Assembly: GCA_001661515.1 (NCBI GenBank)
Contig: LUVW01000020.1
Coordinates: forward strand, 124,001-188,000
From: Capniomyces stellatus
Taxonomy: Eukaryota > Kickxellomycota > Harpellomycetes > Harpellales > Legeriomycetaceae
Length of the DNA stretch: 64,000 nt
Direction: 5' to 3'
How positions within the stretch are numbered: position 1 is the first letter of the stretch; each line of letters begins with the position of its first letter. A program made the translations under genes and the position numbers. This document shows positions 54,919 to 64,000 of this stretch, one piece after another. The notes under the pieces were generated by a model. It ran no database searches and was not told where the DNA came from. It worked only from the letters and a program-made list of their open reading frames with translations.

Positions 54919-57900
54919 TTTTTTTTCAGTATTCGTCGTGTACAAACAATAATTGTGTCTTATAAGGCTAAGCACAGTATCCTAAACATATGTAAATGGG
55001 GGTTTTATGGTGGTTTTGATGCTTTTATGGCGGCAATTGTCGGTATTCGGTGTCTATTTTTTTTATCTGTTTGATATTAAGCCCTGTTAGATATCGTCGG
55101 TGTATTCATTTTTTTAATTTTTGTTGGGGTGGCAATCTATACTGTCTCTTTTTTTATACCTTGGGCTTAGCAAAGTAAATAAAATTGAACTTTTGAATGA
55201 CAATTGTTGAACGTCTTCAATTTGCATTAGAGTAAGACTAGTTTTGGTCGTTTCGCACTTACTTTGGCTATTGTTGACTATCTGGATTCACAATTACAAA
55301 TTCCACGTTTTAATTTATTTTGCATCTATTTTCTCTATTTTCCTTTCCGCGCTCCAGTACTTGTTCAGTTGTATTTTGCTGCGTAAATTTTTCAAGGCCC
55401 TTTCGCTGTAGATATGGAATATGTGGTTTTGATACTGAGTCTGTCTCTTAAACCCAGTGTCAAGTTCGTCGAGATATAATGATGGCCTGAGGCTCGTAAA
55501 AAAAAAATTACCCTATTAAAAAAGTACCCAACTGAATGAATATATGGCGAAAATTAAATACTATGTTATACACATTCAAGGAGAACGCTCTAGCTACGCT
55601 GTTTGTCCTATGCTTTATAACTTTTTTTTTGTTGTATAGCTTTTCTTTGTTGTTGTTGGCTGCTTTTGGTGATAGCTTCAATACAGACGTTTGCCCTTTT
55701 TGTGAGTTTTAAAAAGATGATACTAGAGTAACTTGTATACCAGAATGGGTTTGTTATTATATATGGAGTTTGGATATTCGCAGAATATAAAACAGGTTGT
55801 TACCTAAATTGATAATAATAATTGTGATAAAAAGCGGTCTTGGCTATATTTATTAGACCTTTTTGACTTTTTTTATTTGGAGTTTGGTGGCCTATTTATC
55901 TCAGTACTTTTGGTAATTAGATTTATGGTTATGGCCACAATTATAGTTTTCTTTTTAAAACAAATTATTGAAACAAAAAAAAAATACCAAGCAAATATCT
56001 AGAGTATAGTCCAGTTCAGCTCAGCTCAGCACAGCATCAGCATACACTTGATTCAAGTTCAGAGTTGCACAAAGCTTAAAATCCCATTTAAGGCCAAAAT
56101 TGAAGCAATTAATAAAATAATTTATAAAAAGCACTTGGTCAAAGAAAAATCAATGTTAAAAAAAAAAGTAAATAAACTCATACATTTTCCCATGTATCAG
56201 TTAATCGGAAGCAAGGTAAAACGAAACGAAATAAGGCATAATGTACGTGATATAATTTAATGTAACATATCTATCAGAGTGTCTGATTTTCCAACTGCTC
56301 TAATTGTACATCACCCAATACACTTGATATTAAAAAAGTATATCATGATATCCTTTCTTCCGCATTAAAAAACAAGCAGCTCATGATATACCCTTTTGCT
56401 CAACACCAATATTAAATAATACCCCTTTAAAGAACTTCATTTCACCCTGTCATTTGATGTCCTTAGTTCGATTAAGCCCAAAAATTGTTAGTAATTGGTT
56501 AGCGCCTATAAATTCCGAAAGAAGAATCAAACATATCATGTGCGACTGATTTATTTGATTATTAAGCCATATTTGCGTTTATTTGAACGCAAACAATTCC
56601 TTTTTATTTTAAACTATCGCTTTTATTAGTCGCAATTACACCCTGCCAATAGCATGCGAAGCGGTGAAAGTGTCCCACAATTAAGCCCAGAACACTAAAT
56701 CCAAGGAAAAAAGAAGGCATACCAGCATACTCCTGCTTTCCACCCTTCTACCCCTCCACTTTCCTCAAACATTTTTTACTAATTCCAATCAAAAAACGTG
56801 ATTCGGTTTATCCTTTGTTTTTTGATGGTCTACATTATTGCGTATAATCAAAATTACCAAGATTCGCTTTATTAAACAGGGTGGTTTAATAGAACAGATA
56901 GTTTCCTTCAACGCTGGATGGGGCTAACAATGTTGTAATAATTCACGTACTATCTCGCATTGTGTCCAAGATTTTCACCATACAAACCCAAGTGTAAACA
57001 CGCTATAGTATAACCATAGCATAGCTATAATACACTCACACTATACCATGCTATACCTTATTGTGCCAGGTCGTAGCATACTACACCATACCTCGTCATT
57101 TCATTTAATATCATATAGTACCACAGGGAATGCATGAACAACTGCTGGGCTCTGGTAACTCGGTTGTGACTTGTCAAGCTTTTAACGCACTTGGTCTAGC
57201 AACTTTATAGCAATGCTGTTTCTGTTTCCTTTCCACTAAAAGTCGTACACTGTTAGTTCAGCATTGATTCAGTAATGTACCATAAGCAAAGTTTAGGAAG
57301 GGTAGGATCTAATCGTTTAGTTTTGTTTGTCGGCCCCAATCGACAATCTTGAGCTGCTGTGTACTACTCATAATTGTCACATTTCTGAAAATAATTAGTG
57401 TACAGATACTTTACACTTTGCTTTTTTCTTTTCTTCAGGTTTCCTTTTTGAAATTTGATTGTCTCTGAACACGGGTTTAAAAGAAAATAAAAAATTCCCA
57501 ACTATTAGATTTATCTGTGATTGTTCATAAGACTTCAATGCTTTTGACTTATAGCTAATATCACTGGTTTTAATTGCCCCTAATCTTGTATCACTGTAGC
57601 TTCTTACACTAGCCCTCAATTGTCAACAACTTCACAAAGTATATCACAACCATAGCACACTGGAAGCCAAGGAAATTATATTTGAATTATAGTCACCTGC
57701 TAGCCGACTACAATTAAATATCTATTTAAAAAAACCCCCCCATAGTGCACTATCTCTAGATTTACGAATGAAACGCAAATAAAACAGCCTGCAGGTGAGT
57801 GAATCCATTGATTGTTTTATATCCAGCATTAATAAAAAAAAACCAAGGCAATTTGAAATTGGGGCTATTAGCTTTGTTTTCTGTACTTGAATTGGTGTTT

Positions 57901-60200
57901 GAAAATAGTGCATATTTTTCTCGCAATTGGTGGGCTTTTGGGTGCACCTGGGCTCAGTTATCTTTATAAAGCCCCTTTTAACTACGATCTGCTAAACTAC
58001 ACTACATTTTTACAAGAACTTCAAATCTGAATAGCAACCAATTTCAGTATGGCATTATATCTCACAAATTCAATACCAGTGTTAAAAAAAAGGACGTTTT
58101 AAAAATCAAAAAAGGCTATCCTACACGATGCATTTAAGAAAACTGTGGGATGCTAAGGCCTACATTATTCTTTCAAAAAAAAATTTAAAAAAAGGAAACT
58201 ATGCCTGTATGCACTTATACAGCAAAACCCACTCGAACATTTACGAGTTTATTTTCTTGGAAATATGACCAAATATTGCACAAGAAACTAATTAATACCA
58301 TTTAAGCGAGCGTCGGGATTGAGTGGCTGTTACCACATGTAATATCCAAACTAGCCAAAATAAGCTACCACCTTCAACAACCGAATTGTCATCTATACGG
58401 TTGCGTCTAGGATGTTAGCATGTAGCACAGGCAGATTTTGTGCAAATGAAACTGTGTGTAAATCTGCCAGCTTTTTTTAATTAGCTAAAGTCATTTTGTA
58501 AAACCTGGTCATACACGGGGCAACTTTATTCTGGAGCTTTTAATTTAGCCTCAATTTTTCGCTTGAGGTCAGCATGAGCAACAATTTTTTACTTTTTTTA
58601 CCAATTTGTTCCAAAATAACTATCACAAAAAAAGTAAGGACTTTCACTTTCACTTTCACTTCCCATCATTCTCATGAGACTGTAATTAGAATAATTTTTT
58701 TTTAAAATAAAAAAGAATAAAAAAGCGCATTTATTACCATCATAAAAAAGTATATGACTGGCAAGGACAAACAATTTGGTAAACATAAAACCGTCATTAA
58801 CTCGGCCGAATGATTATATAACTCATTCTGAACTACCAACGCTTGATATTGATACTAATAGATTCAATATTAAGAAACTGGTTTACACTATTGGCAATTA
58901 CACAAATTACAGTAAGAAAGAAACAGGAACCATATACTTGTATAATATAATGAAGATAAAAGCATCATATGGTGAAGTTATTTTGGCATTATAACTAAGC
59001 AGTTGACAACCTGAACATTGGTTAAGATGGATGTAGCCATTTATACATCTTATTGGTATAATCATCGTGCCAATAGAGGCAGTTGGCTGAATTCATCTGA
59101 ACAACGGCTGTTATAAAACAGGCTGCATTGCTACAGATCATACATCATGCTCAACCACCACCAACACTCTATTGACTACAATATTGTTTTTAATTAATTG
59201 GGAATAGCTGCAGTAGTGACATTGGTGGTATTAGAAGAGAAACCAGGCTACGTTTAATAAACATTTGACATGTTTGTGAATCGATATCATTGTTTGGTTT
59301 TTGTCGCAGAACTATACTAATTGATATTACCATACGTGCTTGTTTTTTTGTTTTTTGTTTTTTGTTTTTTGTTTAATGGTATGCATCTGATGCCTAGTGA
59401 CTACGCTCCAATCTTACACAGTCGGGGCTGTATCACCTCTTAACAAAACAGTACTTATTGATCGCAGATTTAATAGCTATTTTCAGTATGACTTATTTGT
59501 TAGACAAAAGGTAAAACAACACGCTAAACTCGTACAATATACGCCCATGCTTTCTGATTGAGAATTACAGCTTTCCCGTGTGTTATTGAGCTTATGATGT
59601 GCTAATTTGGCAATAGCAATGCTATTTGAACGCATTAAATGCCAACTTTGTAAAGTGTTTGCTATCATATCTTTTAATAGTTTAATTGGTTTGGGCTCGA
59701 CTAGTGACAAATATAAAGACCTGGAAACCCAATATGTACTTTGTTAAAGGGTATTAAATAAAGCCTGAAGCACCAGCTTCGATTTCTCAATATGAATAAA
59801 GTGTAAATAACTAATATCCCGAAAACTAAAGTAATGAATTTAAGCAAAAACGGTTAAAGCCCGTTAAAAAAAAGCTGAATTTAAATGAAAAAAAAACAAT
59901 TGGTTGTTTTGACCATTGGATAGAAAGTAAATAAAGCGCCTAAAACAAACAAAGTGTTGAAGAAAAAGAAATAGTTGGGCGGTATTACATAATTCAAAAT
60001 GTAAATACCAAATAGACCAACAGTTTGCTTTTGCGAATTGCCAAACTCAAGTATTGTAAACAACAGTTTCTGTTGAGTTTAGTACAGAACATACAATTAA
60101 ACGTTGTTCGTGAATTCTCAAACAACCCAGCATCAGTATTCAAACACATTACTTCCAAGTTTTTCTAACGATCAATTAACCACACTCACAACTGTTAGAC
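54919..60200. other. 5.3-kb region between divergent cyclin and MZT1 genes
   Basis: This is the longest stretch without a recognised gene. Only frames of 60-75 residues occur, none with a family resemblance. Visible simple sequence: CAGCT/CAGCA units at about 56014-56038; a loose CATAGC/CTATACCA palindromic block at about 57000-57125; TTTCAC x3 near 58640; and TTTTTTG x4 at about 59342-59371. No tRNA or 5S RNA gene was seen. It may be the regulatory region of the cyclin gene, hold a multi-exon gene with very short exons, or a non-coding RNA. Confidence 0.45.
59881..60063 (-). CDS. Possible small membrane protein, divergent from MZT1
   Basis: A 60-residue frame starting MFTILEFGNSQKQTVGLFGI, with two hydrophobic stretches (about residues 16-28 and 33-47) separated by PP. 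Its start is 138 bases from the MZT1 start, in the opposite direction. The composition and length would suit a small organelle membrane protein, but I recognise no family, and chance is possible. Confidence 0.2.
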   Translation of the reverse strand: MFTILEFGNSQKQTVGLFGIYILNYVIPPNYFFFFNTLFVLGALFTFYPMVKTTNCFFFI

Positions 60201-60540
60201 ATGATCATGGCACCGCAGGTAGACAAAACAGTAGAAGGTAAGCAGAATTTCAGCTATACTAGATCCCTTTGGACAAAGTATACCTAATTCAATCTAAGTA
60301 TACCACAGCGAAAAGGTACGCTTTATGAATGGACAAGCTCTTTAAATAGATTCGCACCTTCTTTATTTCTTTTATCTCTTTTTTTTCTGAAATTGCACTG
60401 CAGGAGTATACTCGATATCGTCAGATCTGAATGCAGGGCTTACCAAAACACAAATAGCCTCAATAATGAGATTGCTAAACATGGGTGCTAGTCCAAATGC
60501 CATTGTAGCAATTATAAAAGAGCTGAAAAGAGAACAATAA
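60201..60540 (+). CDS. MZT1: Mitotic-spindle organizing protein 1 (MOZART1), two exons
   Basis: Two exons, 60201-60237 and 60404-60540, join in phase 1 over a 166-base GT-AG intron to 57 residues. The second exon carries the whole family signature: VYSISSDLNAGLTKTQIASI and MRLLNMGASPNAIVAIIKEL, ending KREQ. MZT1 is a tiny helical protein that binds the N-terminal region of gamma-tubulin complex proteins and is needed to recruit and activate gamma-tubulin complexes at spindle poles. It is shorter than the human protein (82) mostly because the N-terminal tail is only about a dozen residues (MIMAPQVDKTVE). An in-frame ATG two codons later could also serve as start. The gene converges with eL37. 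Confidence 0.9.
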
Positions 60541-61044
60541 GCTCTAGAACACAACTTTGATCGATGAAACGCGTTTTATTCAGGTTTTACATCTTTTTCC
60601 TAGTGCATGCACGGATTCCGTTTTAAATTACCCTCATTTTATTTTTAAAAAAAAAGAATTAGATTGTAAAATAACAAACAGTTTATAAATAACACGGAAG
60701 AGCGAGACTAAATACGCTTTGTCTTTACTTTTAAACAAACAAGCTCGTATCAGTACGGCTTACAATAATGCAGCCTAATTATGGGCCGGCCATAAAGCCG
60801 CCAAAGCAAGAGATTAGATATATTTGCAACTTTAAACTCAACACAACACAAAATAGCGCAGTATAACACGACACATAAAGAGGTACATTGGTGCATTGCT
60901 CATCAAACATCCAAACTTTAAACAACTTTATTAATTGTAAAAGAAGAAAAAAAAATGAAAAAATACTGTATAGTTACGAAGATCAAAAATTGGCCTGATT
61001 AAACAAAGTAAATTTATTCGAGGTTTATTTTTACAAAGCTAAAA
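60541..61044. other. Convergent 3' region between MZT1 and eL37
   Basis: AT-rich, holding both 3' ends. A short GC-rich string (GGGCCGGCC) lies near 60783. No gene was seen. Confidence 0.45.
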
Positions 61045-61797
61045 TTATGCTGAAGCTCCTTTGACACCTAGTTGAAAGAAAGTACAAAAAAACAAACAGA
61101 TACAGATTTAGTTTGATAACTACGCTTGTAGTCTAGCTATTAAATAGAATGGCGCAAGTTATGTATTGTTAAGCAAAGTATATTTACCCTCGCGGAATCC
61201 GTTTTTGAAGCGGATGTTAACGGTTTTCAAGTAACGCATACGGCCAGTACCGGTGGTCTTTCTGCGCTTAGCCTTGACAGACCAGTTGACTATTAAATTT
61301 AAAATGATTGTAGTTAGACTCAAGACTCTCAAAACCTAAACAACAAAAGCAGGAGCGTTGATCAATAATATTCGATTAAAAAAAAGGTAGTTACATTTTC
61401 TAATTTTAGCAGCTGGGTATCCACATGAAGAACATGTCTTCTTTTGGTTATGGAAAGAACGCTTGTTACAGCGGCGACATATTGTGTGTGACTTGGTGTG
61501 GCGTTTACCAAAACTTGATGTACCTTTAGTCTATATCAATAAGTCGAGTCGAATGTGTTTAATATTTATATTTGATTGTTCATGCTTATACTGTCGAAAA
61601 ACGCATCGAAATAAATAATAGTCCGATTTAGTCGAATCCATCCTCCCCCGATTAAATGTATGTAACAGCCATCGAATCCGTTCGCATTTTGATATTCGGC
61701 ATTTTCTGCTAAAGAGTCTCTGAAAACCAAATGGCAGGAAAAATAAATGTATACATTCAGTGCTCTATACTTTAAACTAAATAAAGTTACTAACCAT
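61045..61797 (-). CDS. RPL37: 60S ribosomal protein eL37, four exons
   Basis: Exons 61797-61795, 61530-61395, 61289-61188 and 61067-61045 join with phases 0, 1, 1 to 87 residues, the normal size. The first coding exon is the ATG alone, followed directly by a GT donor (GTTAGT). The second begins [20 protein letters not shown] and holds the four zinc-binding cysteines (CRRC and CSSC). The third gives [20 protein letters not shown] and the last VKGASA. eL37 is an early-assembling zinc-finger protein at the rRNA core of the large subunit. The introns are 264, 105 and 120 bases. The strings TCGAAT/ATTCGA occur repeatedly in and before intron 1 (near 61548, 61630, 61888, 61925) and could be regulatory. 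Confidence 0.96.
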
Positions 61798-62963
61798 TGT
61801 GTGCTTTGTTTACTTGTTCGGGAAAGCTGTCTTAATAACCAATTTGGCGAAAGGAAGATTTCCAAGATTCGTATATTACCGTAGTATTAGTCGAATTTTT
61901 ATTTTGCTTTCCAAACTTCACTAAATTCGATTAATAACAAAGTTTTCTGTCTAGTTGAACATTAACGAGTTTTTGTTTTGGCCTTTTTATTTTATTTTAT
62001 TGATTTTTTTTTGGCAACCAATAACCTCAATTAATGCTGGAAGGTCTAATTGGTTCTTAAATCTTCTATTCGCATCACCAAGTACATCAAATGGAGACTT
62101 CTTTTGGAAAAAAGTCTAATCGTTGTAGATTTTGGATTCCTTTAAGTTAATTGCACCATATTTGAAACTAAATTCAAATAAATTGAATAGTAATTGGTCA
62201 GCCTCCAAAACTTGCAAAGATAAACTCCAGCAAGATTACAAAGTTGGGCTTTACACCTTTAAAATCAAAATTAACGGACAAGCTAGTCTGGGGAATATCT
62301 TTTTATAATTTTAGAATTAACAGTTTGGCTTCCATTTGGTTGTTAACTTTGCAATAAACCCCCATTACAAAAATAGCAAATTTGGCCAAACTTGGAGAGA
62401 TCAGCTTTAAAGACAGTTATTATCTTTTTCATTTCCTTAAAAAAATATACAATCCAAAGACAACTTTTAATTTCAAACAATTCAACAACAGTTGTCCTCC
62501 TCCTCCCTATTTATTTAAACATACAAGTTGTCAACATCTTGTCTACAACATAATAACCAGTTAACGAAGCTAAAAGTGCACATTGAATAAGAATGTCTAG
62601 AGTAGATGAATCTGCGAATTCGATTTCCAAGTTATTGCTTCAAGGATGGGTACAGCAGCTATTCAAGTATAAATAATACGTGTACCTTGTATTTGTCTAC
62701 TCGCCATAACTCCAGAATGAATTTGATAAAACATCGAAAAGACAAAATGAATGTTTAAGATGCTAAAACGGCTACTTTTGATACAAAAATAGAAAATGCT
62801 TGCCAAGAGCTGCAACGTTAAAGGGTGCAATGTATGTATAAATAACGCTACACGATAACAAATGAAGATAATTCCTGCGTGTTGCTGTTTACAAACGTTT
62901 GTTTTTGTTATTTGAGTTTGAGTAAAATGTAACGAGATAACTTGACTTTACTAGAATCCATTG
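61798..62963. other. Divergent promoter region between eL37 and ZNRD2-like gene
   Basis: About 1.2 kb of AT-rich DNA. Near its right end are a short frame (62593-62676) and a Cys-rich string (about 62794-62853) that look like remnants of a ZNRD2-type protein; these are listed separately. Nothing else was seen. Confidence 0.45.
62593..62853 (+). pseudogene. Possible ZNRD2-like remnant
   Basis: A short frame reads MSRVDESANSISKLLLQGW and ends soon after; about 120 bases on, another frame reads AKSCNVKGCNVCINN. Together they echo the ZNRD2 order seen in the intact gene downstream, MGKYLLEGWAL followed by CSNESCYG. No frame or clean splice joins them to a full protein. I call it a possible broken tandem copy with low confidence; chance resemblance of short strings cannot be excluded. 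Confidence 0.2.
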
Positions 62964-63922
62964 ATGGAGGATCCAAAAACAAAGAGGGTGTTGTGTGTAA
63001 TACACGAGGATAACTACAATAATGTAGCAACACCGCCCATTGAAACAGCGCTAGACAGCGCAGGTAGTCACGTAATAGGTAGTTTGTCGAGACTTTTATT
63101 ACTTTTAAAAGTATTACTACAAATAAATCGAATCCAATTTAATCTGTTTCTGGGATACCTTTGGCGGCATTCTATCTAGTCACTAAAGCCGATTCTGGTG
63201 GTAGAGTAAGCGACGATATCGTAAAAGCGCGAAAATCTCAATCTGACTATGCGGGAAAAGAGATGGGAAAGTACTTGCTAGAAGGGTGGGCACTAATCGA
63301 CAAGACCTGTTCAAATGAATCGTGTTATGGTGTAAGTATATACTACTTTTATTATAAATCACTACTCTCTAAACTTTGTCTTGTGCATTATGAGAACTCA
63401 GCTAATAGTTTTTTTCCTGTTCAATGATTTATGAAATGTTTATGCGTTACGCAGATCCCGCTCATTAGGAACAAGAAAAGGATAGAAAAGTGCGTAGTTT
63501 GCAACTCCAGCTACATCAACGAAAGCGATATCAAGAATCTGGATAATGCAGACAGCATGTCGTTTATATCGGACACCAAGAAGGACAATGGAATGGTCCT
63601 ATCAAGTGTGCCATTAAATAGTGGGGCCGCTGGACTTTCTCAAATGCAGAACCAACAAGCTGAACCTCGCTCCAAGGATTTTGAGCACTCTGATATATCA
63701 GTAATAGAAAAAAAGGACGGTGAAGCCATGAATAAAATCCGCAGAGTTTGTGACAGTGCTAGGGAACATCATTCGCCATCGGAATATTGTGTTATACTCA
63801 ACAGAAAACTATACTATTTATTCGATGTTCTTGGAAAAACTGAAGACGTCGAAAAGATCGGATTGGTATGCGCGGCAATCGAGAAGTGCGCATCTGCCAT
63901 ACTGGCCTGCTCTAAAATCTGA
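62964..63922 (+). CDS. ZNRD2/autoantigen p27-like zinc-ribbon protein, three exons
   Basis: Exons 62964-63063, 63180-63331 and 63455-63922 join with phases 1 and 0 to 239 residues. The Sjogren/scleroderma autoantigen 1 (ZNRD2) signature spans the last join: EMGKYLLEGWALIDKTCSNE, then CYGIPLIRNKKRIEKCVVCN, with two Cys pairs (CX4C and CX2C) forming a zinc ribbon. The rest is disordered until a helical C-terminus (residues about 180-239, LNRKLYYLFDVLGKTEDVEK and onward, ending AILACSKI). In animals ZNRD2 associates with mitotic and tankyrase-related proteins; archaea have relatives; its molecular job is unclear. The start is the first ATG, preceded by a TTG codon. It may not be the last exon's true end if splicing continues, but the stop at 63920-63922 is in frame. 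Confidence 0.85.
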
Positions 63923-64000
63923 GCATTGAAACTTCCAATCGACTTGTAGACACTATACTTTTCACTATTTCTGTTTAATTCACCCTAATCCCAACCAACG

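Noticed and set aside
58776..58994. 72-codon plus-strand frame in the long gene-free region
   Set aside because: No ordered domain, no similarity recognised, surrounded by AT-rich DNA.

Overview
The window is AT-rich nuclear DNA from a eukaryote, almost certainly a fungus. It holds Nhp10-, Bud22-, Rpc53- and Trs85-type proteins and short GT-AG introns. It also carries genes that many Dikarya yeasts have lost (NR2C2AP, NUDCD1, ZNRD2-like, ECH1, MZT1), so I infer an early-diverging ('zygomycete'-grade) fungus. The exact phylum cannot be read from the sequence. No prokaryotic, viral or organellar block was recognised, and no rRNA, tRNA or CRISPR.

Left part (1-20 kb): an HMG-box protein of INO80-subunit (Nhp10) type; an intronless mitochondrial glycine dehydrogenase (P-protein of the glycine cleavage system); on the minus strand the U5 snRNP GTPase Snu114 in three exons; a 1625-residue Trs85/TRAPPC8 trafficking subunit; and a four-exon Asn-rich protein I do not recognise. 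The leaders of NHP10, GCV2 and SNU114 are strikingly purine-rich on the coding strand.

Middle (20-37 kb): two tandem 3-hydroxyacyl-CoA dehydratases (Phs1/HACD, very-long-chain fatty-acid elongation); an F5/8-type C-domain protein (NR2C2AP); a Bud22-family ribosome-biogenesis factor; two tandem dienoyl-CoA isomerases (ECH1, fatty-acid beta-oxidation); NUDCD1; RNA polymerase III subunit Rpc53; and a five-exon cytochrome P450. Two separate tandem duplications of lipid enzymes within 10 kb is the most notable layout feature.

Right part (37-64 kb): six-exon VPS25 (ESCRT-II); twelve-exon ER glucosidase I (GH63); an 819-residue Asn-rich protein with a small basic motif resembling DUF3020; a seven-exon nucleoside hydrolase; a Pho80-like cyclin whose cyclin box is split by about 200 residues; a 57-residue MZT1; four-exon ribosomal protein eL37 whose first coding exon is only the ATG; and a three-exon ZNRD2-like zinc-ribbon protein. 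The longest gene-free stretches (about 5.3 kb and 2.6 kb) lie upstream of the cyclin and of the DUF3020-like protein.

Exon-intron models were built by hand from reading frame, splice consensus and remembered family conservation; no alignment was run. In VPS25, GH63, nucleoside hydrolase, eL37, P450, Snu114, HACD2, Bud22 and ZNRD2 all splice phases close exactly. Four of these introns need a GC donor (G|GCAAGT), and three of the four are in one gene.
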